Assembly: GCA_016946835.1 (NCBI GenBank)
Contig: JACVTC010000049.1
Coordinates: 209,501 to 273,500 of the forward strand
Reading direction: 5' to 3'
From: Neocallimastix lanati (nom. inval.)
Lineage: Eukaryota; Neocallimastigomycota; Neocallimastigomycetes; Neocallimastigales; Neocallimastigaceae
DNA: 64,000 nt
Shown here: piece by piece, positions 44,612 to 55,376 of the stretch
Position numbering within the stretch: the stretch's first letter is position 1
How the letters are laid out: every line of letters begins with the position of its first letter
The notes under the pieces: model-generated
Seen by the model: the letters and a program-made list of their open reading frames with translations, nothing else
Told to the model about the DNA's origin: nothing
Database searches by the model: none
Translations under genes and position numbers: made by a program

Positions 44612-44815
44612 AGATATTTATTTTATTTTATTTTATTCAATCTGTATTTTATATTCATATTCTACTATTTATTTTATTTTATTTTATTCAATCTGTACTT
44701 ATATTTATATTCTACTATTTATTTTATTTTATTTTATTTTATTTTATTTAATCTGTACTTTATATTCATATTCTACTATTTATTTTTATTTTATATACTT
44801 ATTACATTCTTTATT
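44612..44815. repeat. Short inverted copy of the AAAAT satellite
   Basis: Three copies of the 30-bp unit occur here in the opposite orientation (CAATCTGTACTT...ATTCTACTATTT), separated by (ATTTT)n. The copy ends with TATACTTATTACATTC, the inverted form of the right border of the main array, so it is a foreshortened inverted duplicate including one border. Confidence 0.92.
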
Positions 44816-44966
44816 TATTTATTTGTTTGTTTATTTATTTATACATTTATTTTTTTTACATATAATTTTATTATAATTTTTTATGGCGTTAACAAAAAAT
44901 TTTACAAGCCATTAAAAATAAATGGCGTATTGAAAATTTGTATTATAAAAATTGGTGAAATGAACC

Positions 44967-45399
44967 ACATTCGAATTAACATTTCTTTTTTATTAATTCA
45001 ATATAATAATTATAACTAATCTTTTTGTTTATTCAATGTAATAATTATAAATTATATAACATTTAATTAAGTTGTATCATAAATTATTAAACTTTATTTC
45101 TAATAATAATTAACATATTAAATAAAAAAATTTTTTTTTTTTAATTAACTCTGAAAAGATTAATTAAATCTATAATTTTAATTAAAATCATTGTAATAAA
45201 TATGTTAATCATAATTTTTGTTCTTTTTTTTTCTTTATTGTTCTTCTATAAAAATTTTTATATTTAATAATATTTGTTTTGCTTTTTCTTTTTCTTTTTT
45301 TTATCCTTTATTTTAAATTTTCAAGAGAAAAAAAAAAAAACATATAATAAATAACCATATAAAATTATAGTAGTATAATTATTAATATTATTTTAAAAA
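44967..45399. other. Promoter side of the acetyltransferase gene
   Basis: AT-rich with T-rich stretches near 45225-45305 (pyrimidine runs such as TTCTTTTTTTTTCTTT) and a short poly-A just upstream of the gene. No coding frame. The 5' UTR and promoter of the next gene must lie here. Confidence 0.55.
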
Positions 45400-46011
45400 A
45401 TGACTAATAATTTATCAGAATGGGATTTAATGAAAAAAGGATTAGTTTATAATGATTTTGATACTGATTTAGTTGAACGTCGTGTTGTTGCAAAAAATAT
45501 TTTTAGAGAATTTAATAAAACAGATGATTCTGAAACTGAAAAACGTAAAAATTTACTTACAAAACTATTTAATAAAATTGGAGAACGCGTATTTGTTGAA
45601 CCAGATTTTACATGTGAATTTGGAAAAAATATTACTATAGGAAATGATGTTTATATCAATTTTGGATGTATTATATTAGATTGTGGAGATGTAACCATTG
45701 GTAATCACGTTCTTATTGGACCTAGATTAGGTATTTATTCTGCTAATCATTGTATTCTTCCAGAAGAAAGAATTGCTGGTGGAATTATAGCCAAACCGGT
45801 TAATATTGAAGATAATGTTTGGATTGGTGGTGATGTTAAAATTTTAGCAGGAGTCACTATTGGTGAAGGTTCGATTATTGGAGCAGGTAGTATTGTCACT
45901 AAAGATATTCCACCAAGAGTTATTGCAGCAGGAAATCCATGTAAAGTCATACGAAAAATTACAAAGGATGATAAAACCGATTATTTAGACAGAATAAATG
46001 CAAAAAAATAA
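45400..46011 (+). CDS. Sugar O-acetyltransferase (LacA/Maa family), bacterial-type
   Basis: 203 residues, no intron, normal length for maltose/galactoside acetyltransferases, which move acetyl from acetyl-CoA to a sugar hydroxyl. Residues 8-60 form the Mac domain (EWDLMKKGLVYNDFD, then RREFN-like REFNKTDD). Residues 62-195 form the left-handed beta helix with hexapeptide repeats (ITIGNDVYINFG, VTIGNHVLIGP, VTIGEGSIIGAGSIVTKDI). His117 in YSANHCILPEER corresponds to the catalytic His115 of LacA. The end AAGNPCKVIRKI is typical. There is no signal peptide, so it is cytosolic. The start is supported by ATG after a purine-rich leader and by the Mac domain beginning at once. Single-exon structure and family distribution suggest acquisition from bacteria. 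The sugar substrate cannot be told from sequence. Confidence 0.93.
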   Translation: MTNNLSEWDLMKKGLVYNDFDTDLVERRVVAKNIFREFNKTDDSETEKRKNLLTKLFNKIGERVFVEPDFTCEFGKNITIGNDVYINFGCIILDCGDVTIGNHVLIGPRLGIYSANHCILPEERIAGGIIAKPVNIEDNVWIGGDVKILAGVTIGEGSIIGAGSIVTKDIPPRVIAAGNPCKVIRKITKDDKTDYLDRINAKK

Positions 46012-46738
46012 ACGTAATATTTTTTTTATCTATATTATAGAACTGAAATTACTGGTTTATTATCATTTATTTATAAAAAAAAAAGAAAAAATAAATATAT
46101 TAAAATTATTCGATATTTACATAATATTAATAATAATAATAATAATGGTTAATAATTATAATAGTTAGATACTTAATGATTTAATTAGTTTTAAAATGAA
46201 AATGGTATTATGTAGCATTAAAGAAAAATAAATAAAATATAAAATAAAATTAAATAAAGAAATCTTTTGATGTTTATTTAAAATTATAGAATACTAAATA
46301 TTTTTATTCAATGTGAAAATAATTGTAAATTAATAACAATACAGTAACGATAATATAAAAAAAATATAATATAATTATAAACTTTTTTTACAGCTTTAAT
46401 TGATAAAAAAAAGTAATTATTTAAAATAATTAACCAATACTTTATAAGTTTAAGGTTTTTTTTTTTTTTTTTTAATTTGTTTATTTTATATTTGAAAGTG
46501 CATTCAAAATTTTAGAGATAAATAATTTAAAAGGAATATATTTTTAAAATGGTGATTTATTGTTAAGTCTTTGTAGATGTTAATATCATTATTGTCATTT
46601 ATGAGAATTAAAAAAGTTTAAAAACAATTTTTTTTTTTTCTTGCTTACTTTGTTTTGCTTTGTTTACATTTGAATTTATAAGTAACAAGGAATGTAGTTT
46701 ACATTTCGGTAAATAAATAATGAATAAAAAATAAATAA
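46012..46738. other. Intergenic, no gene seen
   Basis: AT-rich 3' flank of the acetyltransferase gene with a T tract near 46457 and no coding frame or RNA gene. Confidence 0.65.
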
Positions 46739-46856
46739 TAATGTTAATAAATAAATAAATAAATAATAAATAAATAAATAATAATAATGTTAATAAATAA
46801 ATAAATAAATAATAAATAAATAATAAATAAATAAAAATAAATAAATAATAAATAAA

Positions 46857-46887
<31 letters not shown>

Positions 46888-46904
46888 TGTTAATAATTTT
46901 TTTT

Positions 46905-47092
46905 TTTATAGACTGAAGACTTTTGTCTCCCCCATATGTTAATATGGATATATGTTTAACTGTCATACCGATTACAACTCCCCATAAACAAAGAAACTCC
47001 ATATAGAAGCACTCTACGCGATCTTCAAGGGAAAGCAGACAGGTGGCTTCCTTGAGGAGCTGGAAACTGTAATCCTCTCATATCATGTAATT
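46905..47092 (-). mobile_element. 5'-truncated LINE 3' end
   Basis: Minus strand: coding-like sequence reads MEFLCLWGVVIGMTVKHISI then LTYGGDKSLQSI, a GTCTATA tail and an A tract (poly-T at 46892-46904 on the plus strand). The same C-terminal block and tail occur at 25726-25815. Sequence further upstream on the minus strand (to about 47092) is of matching GC content. No full-length copy is in the window. Confidence 0.55.
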
Positions 47093-47106
47093 TATCTTTT
47101 TTTTTT

Positions 47107-47134
47107 TTAATAAACGTTTTATCGTTTATTAAAT
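47107..47134. other. 11-bp stem hairpin
   Basis: TTTAATAAACG and CGTTTATTAAA pair perfectly around the loop TTTTAT. It lies between the LINE fragment and the 18S rRNA fragment. Its role is unknown; it may be a junction product. Confidence 0.6.
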
Positions 47135-47185
47135 TAAGAAAAAAAAAATTATAAAAAAATATTTTTTTTCTTATTTAAAGATAGT

Positions 47186-47402
47186 TACCTGGTTGATCCT
47201 GTCAGTAGTCATATGCTGGTCTCAAAGATTAAGCCATGCATGTCTAAGTATAAACAATTCTATACTGTGAAACTGCGAATGACTCATTAAATCAGTTATA
47301 GTTTATATGATAGTACCATTACTACTTGGATAATCGTGGTAATTCTAGAGCTAATACATGCGTAAAAACCCGACTTCTGGAAGGGTTCTGTTTATTAGAT
47401 AA
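47186..47402 (+). pseudogene. 18S rRNA 5'-end fragment (rDNA pseudogene)
   Basis: The first 217 nt or so of the small-subunit rRNA, starting exactly at the mature 5' end TACCTGGTTGATCCTG and stopping at TTATTAGATAA, where it joins the minisatellite. Several universally conserved positions differ: CCTGTCAG for CCTGCCAG, ATGCTGGTC for ATGCTTGTC, GACTCATT for GGCTCATT and AATCGTGG for AACCGTGG. These changes and the truncation rule out a working rRNA gene. The exact 5' start suggests it came from processed rRNA rather than from rDNA. Confidence 0.93.
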
Positions 47403-47627
47403 TGTTAATAAATAAATAAATAAAAGTAAATAAATAGTAAATAAATAAATAATAAATAAATAATAAATAAATAATAAATAAATAATAAATAATAATAATA
47501 ATGTTAATAAATAAATAAATAAATAATAAATAAATAATAAATAAATAATAAATAAATAATAAATAAATAATAAATAATAATAATGTTAATAAATAAATAA
47601 ATAAATAATAAATAATAATAATGTTAA

Positions 47628-47663
<36 letters not shown>

Positions 47664-47819
47664 AAATAATAATAATGTTAATATTTAAACAAATAATTAT
47701 TATTAAAAATAAATATAAATTTAAAAGATATTAAATTTTTTAGACATTATTATCACAAACTCCATATATATTAATTTTATAAAAATTAAAAAAATTATTG
47801 ATCAATTCAAGTATGATGG

Positions 47820-48180
47820 ATAAAAAATCAAGTGCTTATTTTATTAACTATTTTTTTGTATCTGATCTCAACTTAAAAAATTGATAAAATTTGCCAGTAG
47901 ATGAGCTAGAAATAATGAAATGCAATTTGATATCAATAAATGTGCCAGTTTAGTAGTACGAGGAGTAGTTTTCAATAAAGTTGCTATTCCGCCGGTATAA
48001 GCTCCAACTAACCAGGAACGCACTGAAAATGCAGTAAGGCAGGCCAGTAGGGCCAATACCCCTTCTGAAGGAGAAGTCCATAATTTCTTTCAAATGGTCA
48101 ATTCAAACCTAAATCCGGAATAAGCATTAACTTATACAGAAATTTTATAATCTGGAGGTGAGGTTCGTTGCATATGAACT
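47820..48180 (+). mobile_element. LINE reverse transcriptase fragment A
   Basis: Plus-strand blocks ARNNEMQFDINKCASLVVRG and FNKVAIPPV are typical of the region after the catalytic motif in fungal LINE reverse transcriptases. A following stretch reads ERTENAVRQASRANTPSEGE. Frames are interrupted by stops. The opposite-strand frame at 47868-48056 is a shadow. Confidence 0.6.
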
Positions 48181-48390
48181 TTTTTTCTGATTTTAATTAT
48201 ACACTTAGTTTTGAATATTAATTTTTATTTCATATTACTATTCAAAATTATTATTATGTTCTAATTGGACAAATAATATTTATTTTTTTATTAATTGAGT
48301 ATTTTTTATAAAAAAAAAAAAAAAAAATATTTATATAATAAATAAATAAATAAAGATAAAAGTTCTCAATAATTATGGCTTTTAAAAAAA

Positions 48391-48642
48391 ATGTCCTTTG
48401 GTATCAATAAATGTACTAATATGGTTATTAAGCCTTTAAATTTCGTAAATTATATTGGTTGTGAAGATCCTACATTTTATTTTGAAATGTTTTCCATTCA
48501 CAAAGAAACTACTTATACATATTTAATATATTTAGGTATTCCTATCAGTAATGATCTTTCATTCAAACCTATTATTGACTTTAAGGAGTCTAAAGTTCAG
48601 AAATCTTCATACTCTTTCTTCAGTTCTTATTTAATTAAATAA
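48391..48642 (+). mobile_element. LINE reverse transcriptase fragment B
   Basis: An open stretch of about 83 codons: SFGINKCTNMVIKPLNFVN, then TYLIYLGIPISNDLSFKPII. INKC-MVIKP followed by YLGIPISNDLS is the conserved region at the end of the LINE reverse transcriptase domain. It overlaps fragment A in family position (both carry the INKC block), so A and B are two separate partial copies. The frame is open but short and without flanking LINE domains, so not a functional gene. Confidence 0.75.
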
Positions 48643-48850
48643 TTTTTAATAAATTACTATCTAAATTCATATCCATAAATTATTTTATTATATATATTAT
48701 TATTATTAATTAGTAAATATAATATATTTATTGTTAATCGCAGTATTGTAAAAATATATATATAATATATCAAGATTAAAAAAAAAATATTTAAATGAAA
48801 CTTTAAATTTAAAAAAAAAAAAAAGATATAATTTCTCTTAATATACTAAT

Positions 48851-48882
<32 letters not shown>

Positions 48883-49128
48883 TTTTTTCGTATATTAATA
48901 AAATTTAAATATTTATAAATTAAATTTAATATTTTTTATGTATTTAATTTTTTTTTTTTTTTTTTCCACTTTTCATTGCTGATATTATTATTTTAAAAAT
49001 AATAAATAATAAATATTTTTTCAATAGATTTATATATATATATATATATATATCCTTTTTTTTGTTTTTAGGAATAAATGAATTGTTTTTAAAATTTTAA
49101 ACCTTAATAATTATCAATAAATAAATAA

Positions 49129-49167
<39 letters not shown>

Positions 49168-49423
49168 TATATTTGATATTTTAAAATAAAATTATTGGTT
49201 AAAAATTTTAAAAATTTATATATATCTTTATTTTTTTTTTTTTTGATAAAAAAAAAATAAAAAGAAAATTGTTTAATAAATAAATAAATAAATAATAAAT
49301 ATTAAGAATAGTATATATATTATTTTTATTTAGTATACATTACTAGAATTATAAATTATTATCTTTATTTAACCATAAATTTTAGTATTCGTATACCAAT
49401 AAAAGAAAAGTATTGTATAAATA
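48643..49423. other. Intergenic, promoter side of the helicase gene
   Basis: AT-rich with T tracts (48867-48888, 48950-48965), a poly-A run at 49132-49161 and an AAAT repeat near 49276. No coding frame is seen. Confidence 0.65.
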
Positions 49424-50129
49424 ATGAATTTTAATTTAGGTGACTTAATTAATTCTCAATTAAATTTAAATGTTGATAAGGCTCAGGATGAAGATAATGA
49501 ATTTTATGACATTGATTCTGATGTAGAAGAAGATTATAAAAATGATTTAGCTATATATAATAAAAATAGAAATTCCTTTTTAATATCCTCTTTAGAACAC
49601 TTTTATGAAATTGTATTATCATGGAATGTTAATATGAGAGGTAACTATCCCCCTAATTTAAGAATGGAAGATTTAGAATCTATTCCAGATGTATTTGAAA
49701 GCGCTTTACAATATAGAAAGGTATATATAAATTGGAATTTTTAATAAATTTAATAATGTTTTTAATAAATATAAAAATAAAAAAAAAAAGAAAAAGAAAA
49801 TTTTTAATTTTTTAAATATTCAATTATTACATTATTTATATTAATAAATTTATTTCATTGAAGATTTTTGAAAAATTATTATTAGTGGAATGTTGGTCTC
49901 AATTTGTTCAAGCAGTCGAAGAATTAAATGTTAAAAATGATTCTTTTCCAGTTTATATTGATAATGTGGAATTAAAAGAATTCAATAAAGAAAGAAGAGA
50001 TACTTCGATGGATGGTAAACCCTAACTAAAAATTTTTATAATAAATTTAATAATTTATGTTTTAATTTATTTTTGGAGTTAATTTTTCATCTTGAAAATA
50101 TTAATTATTACTAAATTATATATTTATTA

Positions 50130-50163
<34 letters not shown>

Positions 50164-53100
50164 CCATAAAAATTATATAATATTATATTATGCAACAATT
50201 TGAAATAAAAATAATATAATAATTACATGAATGATAAAAATAACAAAAAAAAAAAAAAATAATAAAAAATAAAAATAAAAATGCAATAATCAAACAACAT
50301 ATAATATCTATTTCTCTATCAATTTATATATATATATTATTTTTATTTTTATGTATATAATTATTTATTATTATTATTATATTTAATTATAAAGAATATG
50401 AAATATTATTAACTGGTTCCTCCAAACATTGTGAAGGTAAATTTTTAACAAATGATGTTCTTGTTTTATACCAAGGTGATAATATGTATTCATTAGAAGA
50501 TTCTATATTAGTTAGAGTATTGGAAACTCCATCACAATCATTTTTCCAAAGTAATAAAATTAATTCTGGATTCACTAAGGAACATGATGTCAGTTTTAAA
50601 TGTAGTGGATTTCTTCCAATAAATTCAAGATTTTTTATGGCTAATACAAGTTGGAGATGTATAAAATTATTTACTTTGATTACTTTAAGAAGAGAATTTT
50701 TAGTTATGGAATTAATAATTAAATCTAATTTAAGAAAATCAATTTTTAATCCAACTATTGAAAAAATTAATGATTTACGTGAAGATTACATTCAAAAAGT
50801 TATGAATGATTATGAATTAAATCAATCTCAAGCTGAAGCCGTTGATTTAGTAATGCAAAAAAATAATGGTTTTTCTTTAATTCAAGGTCCACCTGGTACT
50901 GGTAAAACTAAAACTGTTTTAGTTTTAATTAATGAAATATTAAAAAAATTAGCCTATAGTGAATCTAGTCCGAAAATTTTAGTCTGTACTCCAAGTAATG
51001 CAGCTTGTGATGAAATAGCTAGAAGATTAAAGATTGGTATTAAAGCTGGAGATAAACTTGTTAAATTACCAATTCTTAGATATGGTATTAGTGATATTAG
51101 TGAAGATTGTAAAGATCTTTCTCTAGATGTTTTAGCCACTGATAATTTAATTGATTATATAGCTAATGAAAAAATGGTTCTTTCCTATCATAATGAAGAA
51201 TTGACCTCGTTGGCAAAGAATTTAGTATATTTCCAAAGAAAGATGGCTACTATAATGGATGATTTAAATGTGGAATATGAAATTTTCATTAAGACTGGAA
51301 AAATTGACCAAGATTCCGTCAACTTTTTAACCAATGAAATGAGATTAGCAGAAAATCGTAAAATGTCCTATCTTAGAGACTATATTCAATGTCTCCGTTC
51401 ACTCGATAGTAATATTAATCTCAGTAAGCTCATTATTAATTCAAAATATAAGGTATTTGAGCAAGTTAATGTTGTATTGACTACTCTTTCAATCAGTACC
51501 CAAAGTGCCCTCACAGACTATTGGGATACCTATTCAACCGTTATTATTGATGAAGCAGGTCAAGCTTCCGAATTAACCACACTTATTCCTATGCAACATC
51601 ATATAAAACATGCTGTTTTAATTGGTGATCCTAATCAATTACCACCTACTATTATTTCCAAAGTAGCTCAAAACTATTTATATGAACAAAGTTTATTTAA
51701 ACGTATTCAAAATTGCCGTCCAGAGCTTGTAAAGATGTTAAATGTTCAATATCGTATGCATCCCATGGTCAGTCAATTTCCACGTCAATACTTTTATGAA
51801 AATAAATTATTGGATCATGAATCAATGCTAGCTAAAAATACACGTCCATGGCATCAAGATCCACAGGGTCGTTTTCCACCTTTCCTTTTCTTTGATGTTA
51901 AAGGCCAGGAAAGATTAAATCGTGAACGTGGTATTTCCCTTGTGAATGAAGCAGAAGTTGGAGCCATTGCTCAAATTATTCGTAGTCTTTGCTTTAGCTA
52001 TCCAGATATTATTTTTGCTTATAAATTGGGTATTGTTACTCCTTACCGTGGTCAAGTTCGTAAGTTACGTTCTCATTTCGTTCGACTTTTTGGTCGTACC
52101 ATTCTTAAATATATAGAAATTAATACAGTTGATAGTTTCCAAGGTCAAGAAAAGGATATTATTTTCTTCTCTTGTGTTCGTTCCTCCAACAATAATAGTA
52201 ATTCTCGTCAAGATCATGGTATTGGTTTCTTAGCTGATGTTCGTCGTATGAATGTAGCTATCACACGTGCTCGTAGTTCCTTATATGTTCTCGGTGATAC
52301 CCAAACCCTTCTTTCTAATAGTAGTTGGGCCAGTTTAATTCAATATGCCAGAGAGGTAAAATCCATCCGTAAATATAAATGGTATCAATATCAAACCGAT
52401 CCAAAAGCAATTCCAGTAAATATTTATCCAAGTCAAAATGAAATGGCTTTAGCTTTCGATACTAATCATCCCTTCCATAAAAAATTTGGTAATAATCGTC
52501 TTAATCAAGCTAATTTAATGGGACCTCGTAGTTTTAGTCAAAATCAAAATAAAATTTTAGGACAGGGTCAAATTCCTAATAATTTATTAATGAGTCAACG
52601 AAGTCATAGTCAAAATAGTTTATTGGGTCAACGTGCTAATAGTTATAATAGTATTCAGAGTCAAGACAGTGAAAGTACTCTTGACTCTGAAGAACAAGAA
52701 ACTAGTATTAGTAATATCAATACTAATGCCTCTAATACCCAAAATAAATATTATAAAAAATATGCCTTTGGTATTGATAAAGATTTATTATTAAAGGATT
52801 ATTTAAAAGAAAATAGCGGCGGTAGTGAAAAGGAAGCTTTTCCTAAATTAGGTTCAACTTCTTCCACTTCACTTAAAAATCTTACTAAGGATGATTTCCC
52901 ATCTCTTGGTAGTAGTAATAATAATAATCTTCCTTCAAAATTAAATAAATCCTCTTCCTCAAGATCATCTATATCCTCTACTACTGCTACTGCCGCCACA
53001 ACAACTACCGCTACCACCACCACCAAATCAAAATTGAATGATTTCCCAAGTCTTGGTAGTAATAATCAGCCTAAAACCAATGCCAATGCCAATGCCAATG

Positions 53101-53354
53101 CTAATACCAATACCACTAAACCAGCAACTACTTCAGTTTGGAGTAAAAAATCAACTTCAACCTCAGTAGGACCTTCCTCACCCTGGGGAAAATCTAATTC
53201 TTCTATTACCTCCAATAGTTCTAATTCATCGACAACCTCCTCCAAATCAAAAATAAAATCCAATGAATTCAAAAATTTAATGAATTTAGTACCTAAATCC
53301 TCTTCTTCTTCCTCTTCTTCCTTAAAAAAAAAAGGAAAAAATTTATACCATTAA
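49424..53354 (+). CDS. Sen1/senataxin-type superfamily 1 helicase
   Basis: Three exons: 49424-49720, 49864-50014 and 50395-53354, in phase, giving 1135 residues. The first 150 residues are acidic at the start with an SLEHFYEIVLSWNVNM region. Helicase motifs: I GPPGTGKTKT near 314, Ia VCTPSNAACDE, II DEAGQASE near 536, III GDPNQLPPT, IV LNVQYRMHP, V VDSFQGQEKDI near 732 and VI RRMNVAITRAR near 765. The block RPWHQDP...FFDV and the DEAGQ box favour Sen1/senataxin over Upf1 or IGHMBP2. Such enzymes unwind RNA:DNA hybrids and help terminate transcription in the nucleus. It is much shorter than yeast Sen1 (2231 residues), lacking most of the long N-terminal part. The tail from about 840 is Asn/Ser/Thr-rich and carries three (D/A)FP(S/K)LG motifs. 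Confidence 0.88.
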
Positions 53355-53452
53355 AAATGATTTAATTTAACAAATTATTTTAACTTTGCAAATTAACTCA
53401 TTTCCTTTTTTTTTTTTTTTTTTAATATTTAATAAGTAGATAAATCGTTAGA

Positions 53453-53516
<64 letters not shown>

Positions 53517-54001
53517 GTTTATAAATTATAATATATTAATGTTAAATAATTCTATCAATAATATTTATATATATATTATTATTATTAATTTATATATTAC
53601 TAATACATATATAAAAATAGATAAATAAATAAATAAATAAATAAATACATAATAAGAATAATAATTATATAAATATTTGCTAAAAAAATTTAATTAAAAA
53701 AGAAAAAAAAAAAAGATATAAATAATACTTTTTTTTTTTTTTTTTTTTTTAGTTTCAGATATTATAGTAAAGTTTATACAAAAAAAAAATTGTAAATTTA
53801 ATATATTTCGATAATATTTTTCTAAATTTTCTAAATATTTTATTGAGTTTAAAATAAGCTGTACATTTAAAATTCGTTATTTTTTTTTTTTTATAAAAAT
53901 ACATATTTAATGTTATTACAATTTTTTTTTTATAATTTAACTATTTATAACTATATACATTTATACAATTTTTTTTTTTTTATATTTTTTAAAATTTAAA
54001 T
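53355..54001. other. Intergenic between convergent genes
   Basis: The Sen1-like gene and the surface-protein gene converge here. Only AT-rich DNA, an (AAAT)n run at 53455-53488 and 53620-53646, and A and T tracts are seen. Confidence 0.7.
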
Positions 54002-54943
54002 TTAAATTAATAAAAAGACAGAAATAATTAACATCATAGCAAATGTCAATGTAATCTTCTTGTTTGATGAAGCACTATCTCTCTCGCCGTCTTCACCACC
54101 ATCAATAGTACTACATTTCATATCTTTATAGCTTTGGGCATAAGTGTTGTAGAGAGCATAAGCATTTGGATAAATTTTTTCTACGTCAATTTTGAGCTTA
54201 GAACTAGCTTGTTGTTTTAACGCTTCTGCCATGCCTATAATTTCAAGAACTTTATTATTACATTCATTATCTCTACAGTTATCACCAACAGCAACAAGAA
54301 CATCTTTTGGTATGACTGTTGTGATTAAATCTTTAGCATCTCCTACAAGATCTTCATTTTGTACTATATTTTTCGAAACATTACCAATTTGTTCTACATA
54401 GGTATCTAATTTGTTGAAGAATTCATCGTAACCTTTATCAATGGCATATTGGACAATTGGACAGTATTTACCAGCACTGGTTTTAGAGCATATTACATTA
54501 TAGGCAGCCTTTGACACAGCTAAACTAATAAGAATATCTTGGCCATCCTCTTTTTCTATGCAGTTTCCATCATTAATAACTTTAATAATTGAATCATTAC
54601 TAACGAAATCTTTACATTCATCGACTTCTACTGCCTTACATGCTTTTTCAGCCACTTCTAAGGCTTTACTTTTGCAACTGTCTTTATTAAATATTGATTG
54701 ATAAGTAGGGTCACAGATGCCTATCAAATCATCAACGATATCTCTAATTTCTGAAAAAGTAGAACTTATTTTTTCGGCACATTTTTTGTAAGGTTCAAGT
54801 TTTTTACTACAGTCATCTGAGACATCTAAATCATCTTCTTTAAGATAAATTATAGGTTTATATATTCTTCTAAGAAACGAAGAACTTGCTACCAAGTTAA
54901 AGCAAAGGGCAGTTAATAAGCCTGAGACAATTGAAATTTTCAT
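54002..54943 (-). CDS. Secreted Cys-rich protein, probably GPI-anchored
   Basis: 313 residues, one exon. It begins with a clear signal peptide (MKISIVSGLLTALCFNLVAS) and ends with a short Ser/Asn spacer (DSASSNKK) and a hydrophobic tail (TLTFAMMLIISVFLLI), the pattern of a GPI-anchor signal or single C-terminal membrane anchor. The mature part has twelve Cys, an even number consistent with six disulphides, and is mostly helical-looking with many Asp, Glu and Lys. I do not recognise a named domain. A cell-surface role is likely from architecture alone. Confidence 0.8.
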   Translation of the reverse strand: MKISIVSGLLTALCFNLVASSSFLRRIYKPIIYLKEDDLDVSDDCSKKLEPYKKCAEKISSTFSEIRDIVDDLIGICDPTYQSIFNKDSCKSKALEVAEKACKAVEVDECKDFVSNDSIIKVINDGNCIEKEDGQDILISLAVSKAAYNVICSKTSAGKYCPIVQYAIDKGYDEFFNKLDTYVEQIGNVSKNIVQNEDLVGDAKDLITTVIPKDVLVAVGDNCRDNECNNKVLEIIGMAEALKQQASSKLKIDVEKIYPNAYALYNTYAQSYKDMKCSTIDGGEDGERDSASSNKKITLTFAMMLIISVFLLI

Positions 54944-55095
54944 TTTTTTATTCTTATTTATCTTTTTTTTTTTTTTTAAAAAAAAAAAAAATTCAATTAT
55001 ATTAAGATTATCAGTTATATATGATTAAATATATTTTTTAAAAAATTATTTTAAAATTAAAATTATATATATATTATATATATATATATTTTTTT

Positions 55096-55130
<35 letters not shown>

Positions 55131-55342
55131 GGTCTATATATATATGTATTTTATATATATATTTATATACATATATATCTATAGGTATTAAAAAATTCAA
55201 AGTATTAAGGATATTAAAATTATTTAGATTTATTCAAATATGCATATATATATATAATTTTTATTTAACTTTAAAGTATAATATATAAATATAAAAATAT
55301 AAAATAATAAATATCTTTATGATTATTTTTAAATTTCTCTTA

Positions 55343-55376
<34 letters not shown>

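Larger units (their letters stand above)
40749..44966 (-). mobile_element. MULE-type DNA transposon relic with candidate terminal inverted repeats
   Basis: The left end GGTTGCATTACGCCAATTTT (40749) and the inverted right end AAAAATTGGTGAAATGAACC (44947-44966) match at about 18 of 21 positions. Between them are a minus-strand Mutator-like transposase relic (42161 to about 41110) and a large AAAAT satellite. Flanking target duplications of the usual 8-11 bp are not obvious, so the boundaries are provisional. The element is not functional: its transposase is broken in several places. Confidence 0.5.
46739..47690. repeat. AATAATGTTAATAAATAAAT minisatellite interrupted by a composite island
   Basis: Blocks of (AAAT)n and (AAT)n with a recurring AATAATGTTAATAAATAAAT phrase occur at 46739-46900 and again at 47402-47690. 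Between them sits a higher-GC island made of a LINE 3' end (46905-47100) and an 18S rRNA fragment (47186-47402). The same repeat on both sides shows that the island interrupts one array or was inserted with it. Confidence 0.85.

Noticed and set aside
47868-48056. Minus-strand 62-codon frame over the LINE fragment
   Set aside because: The plus strand reads clear LINE reverse transcriptase blocks; this frame is the antisense shadow.
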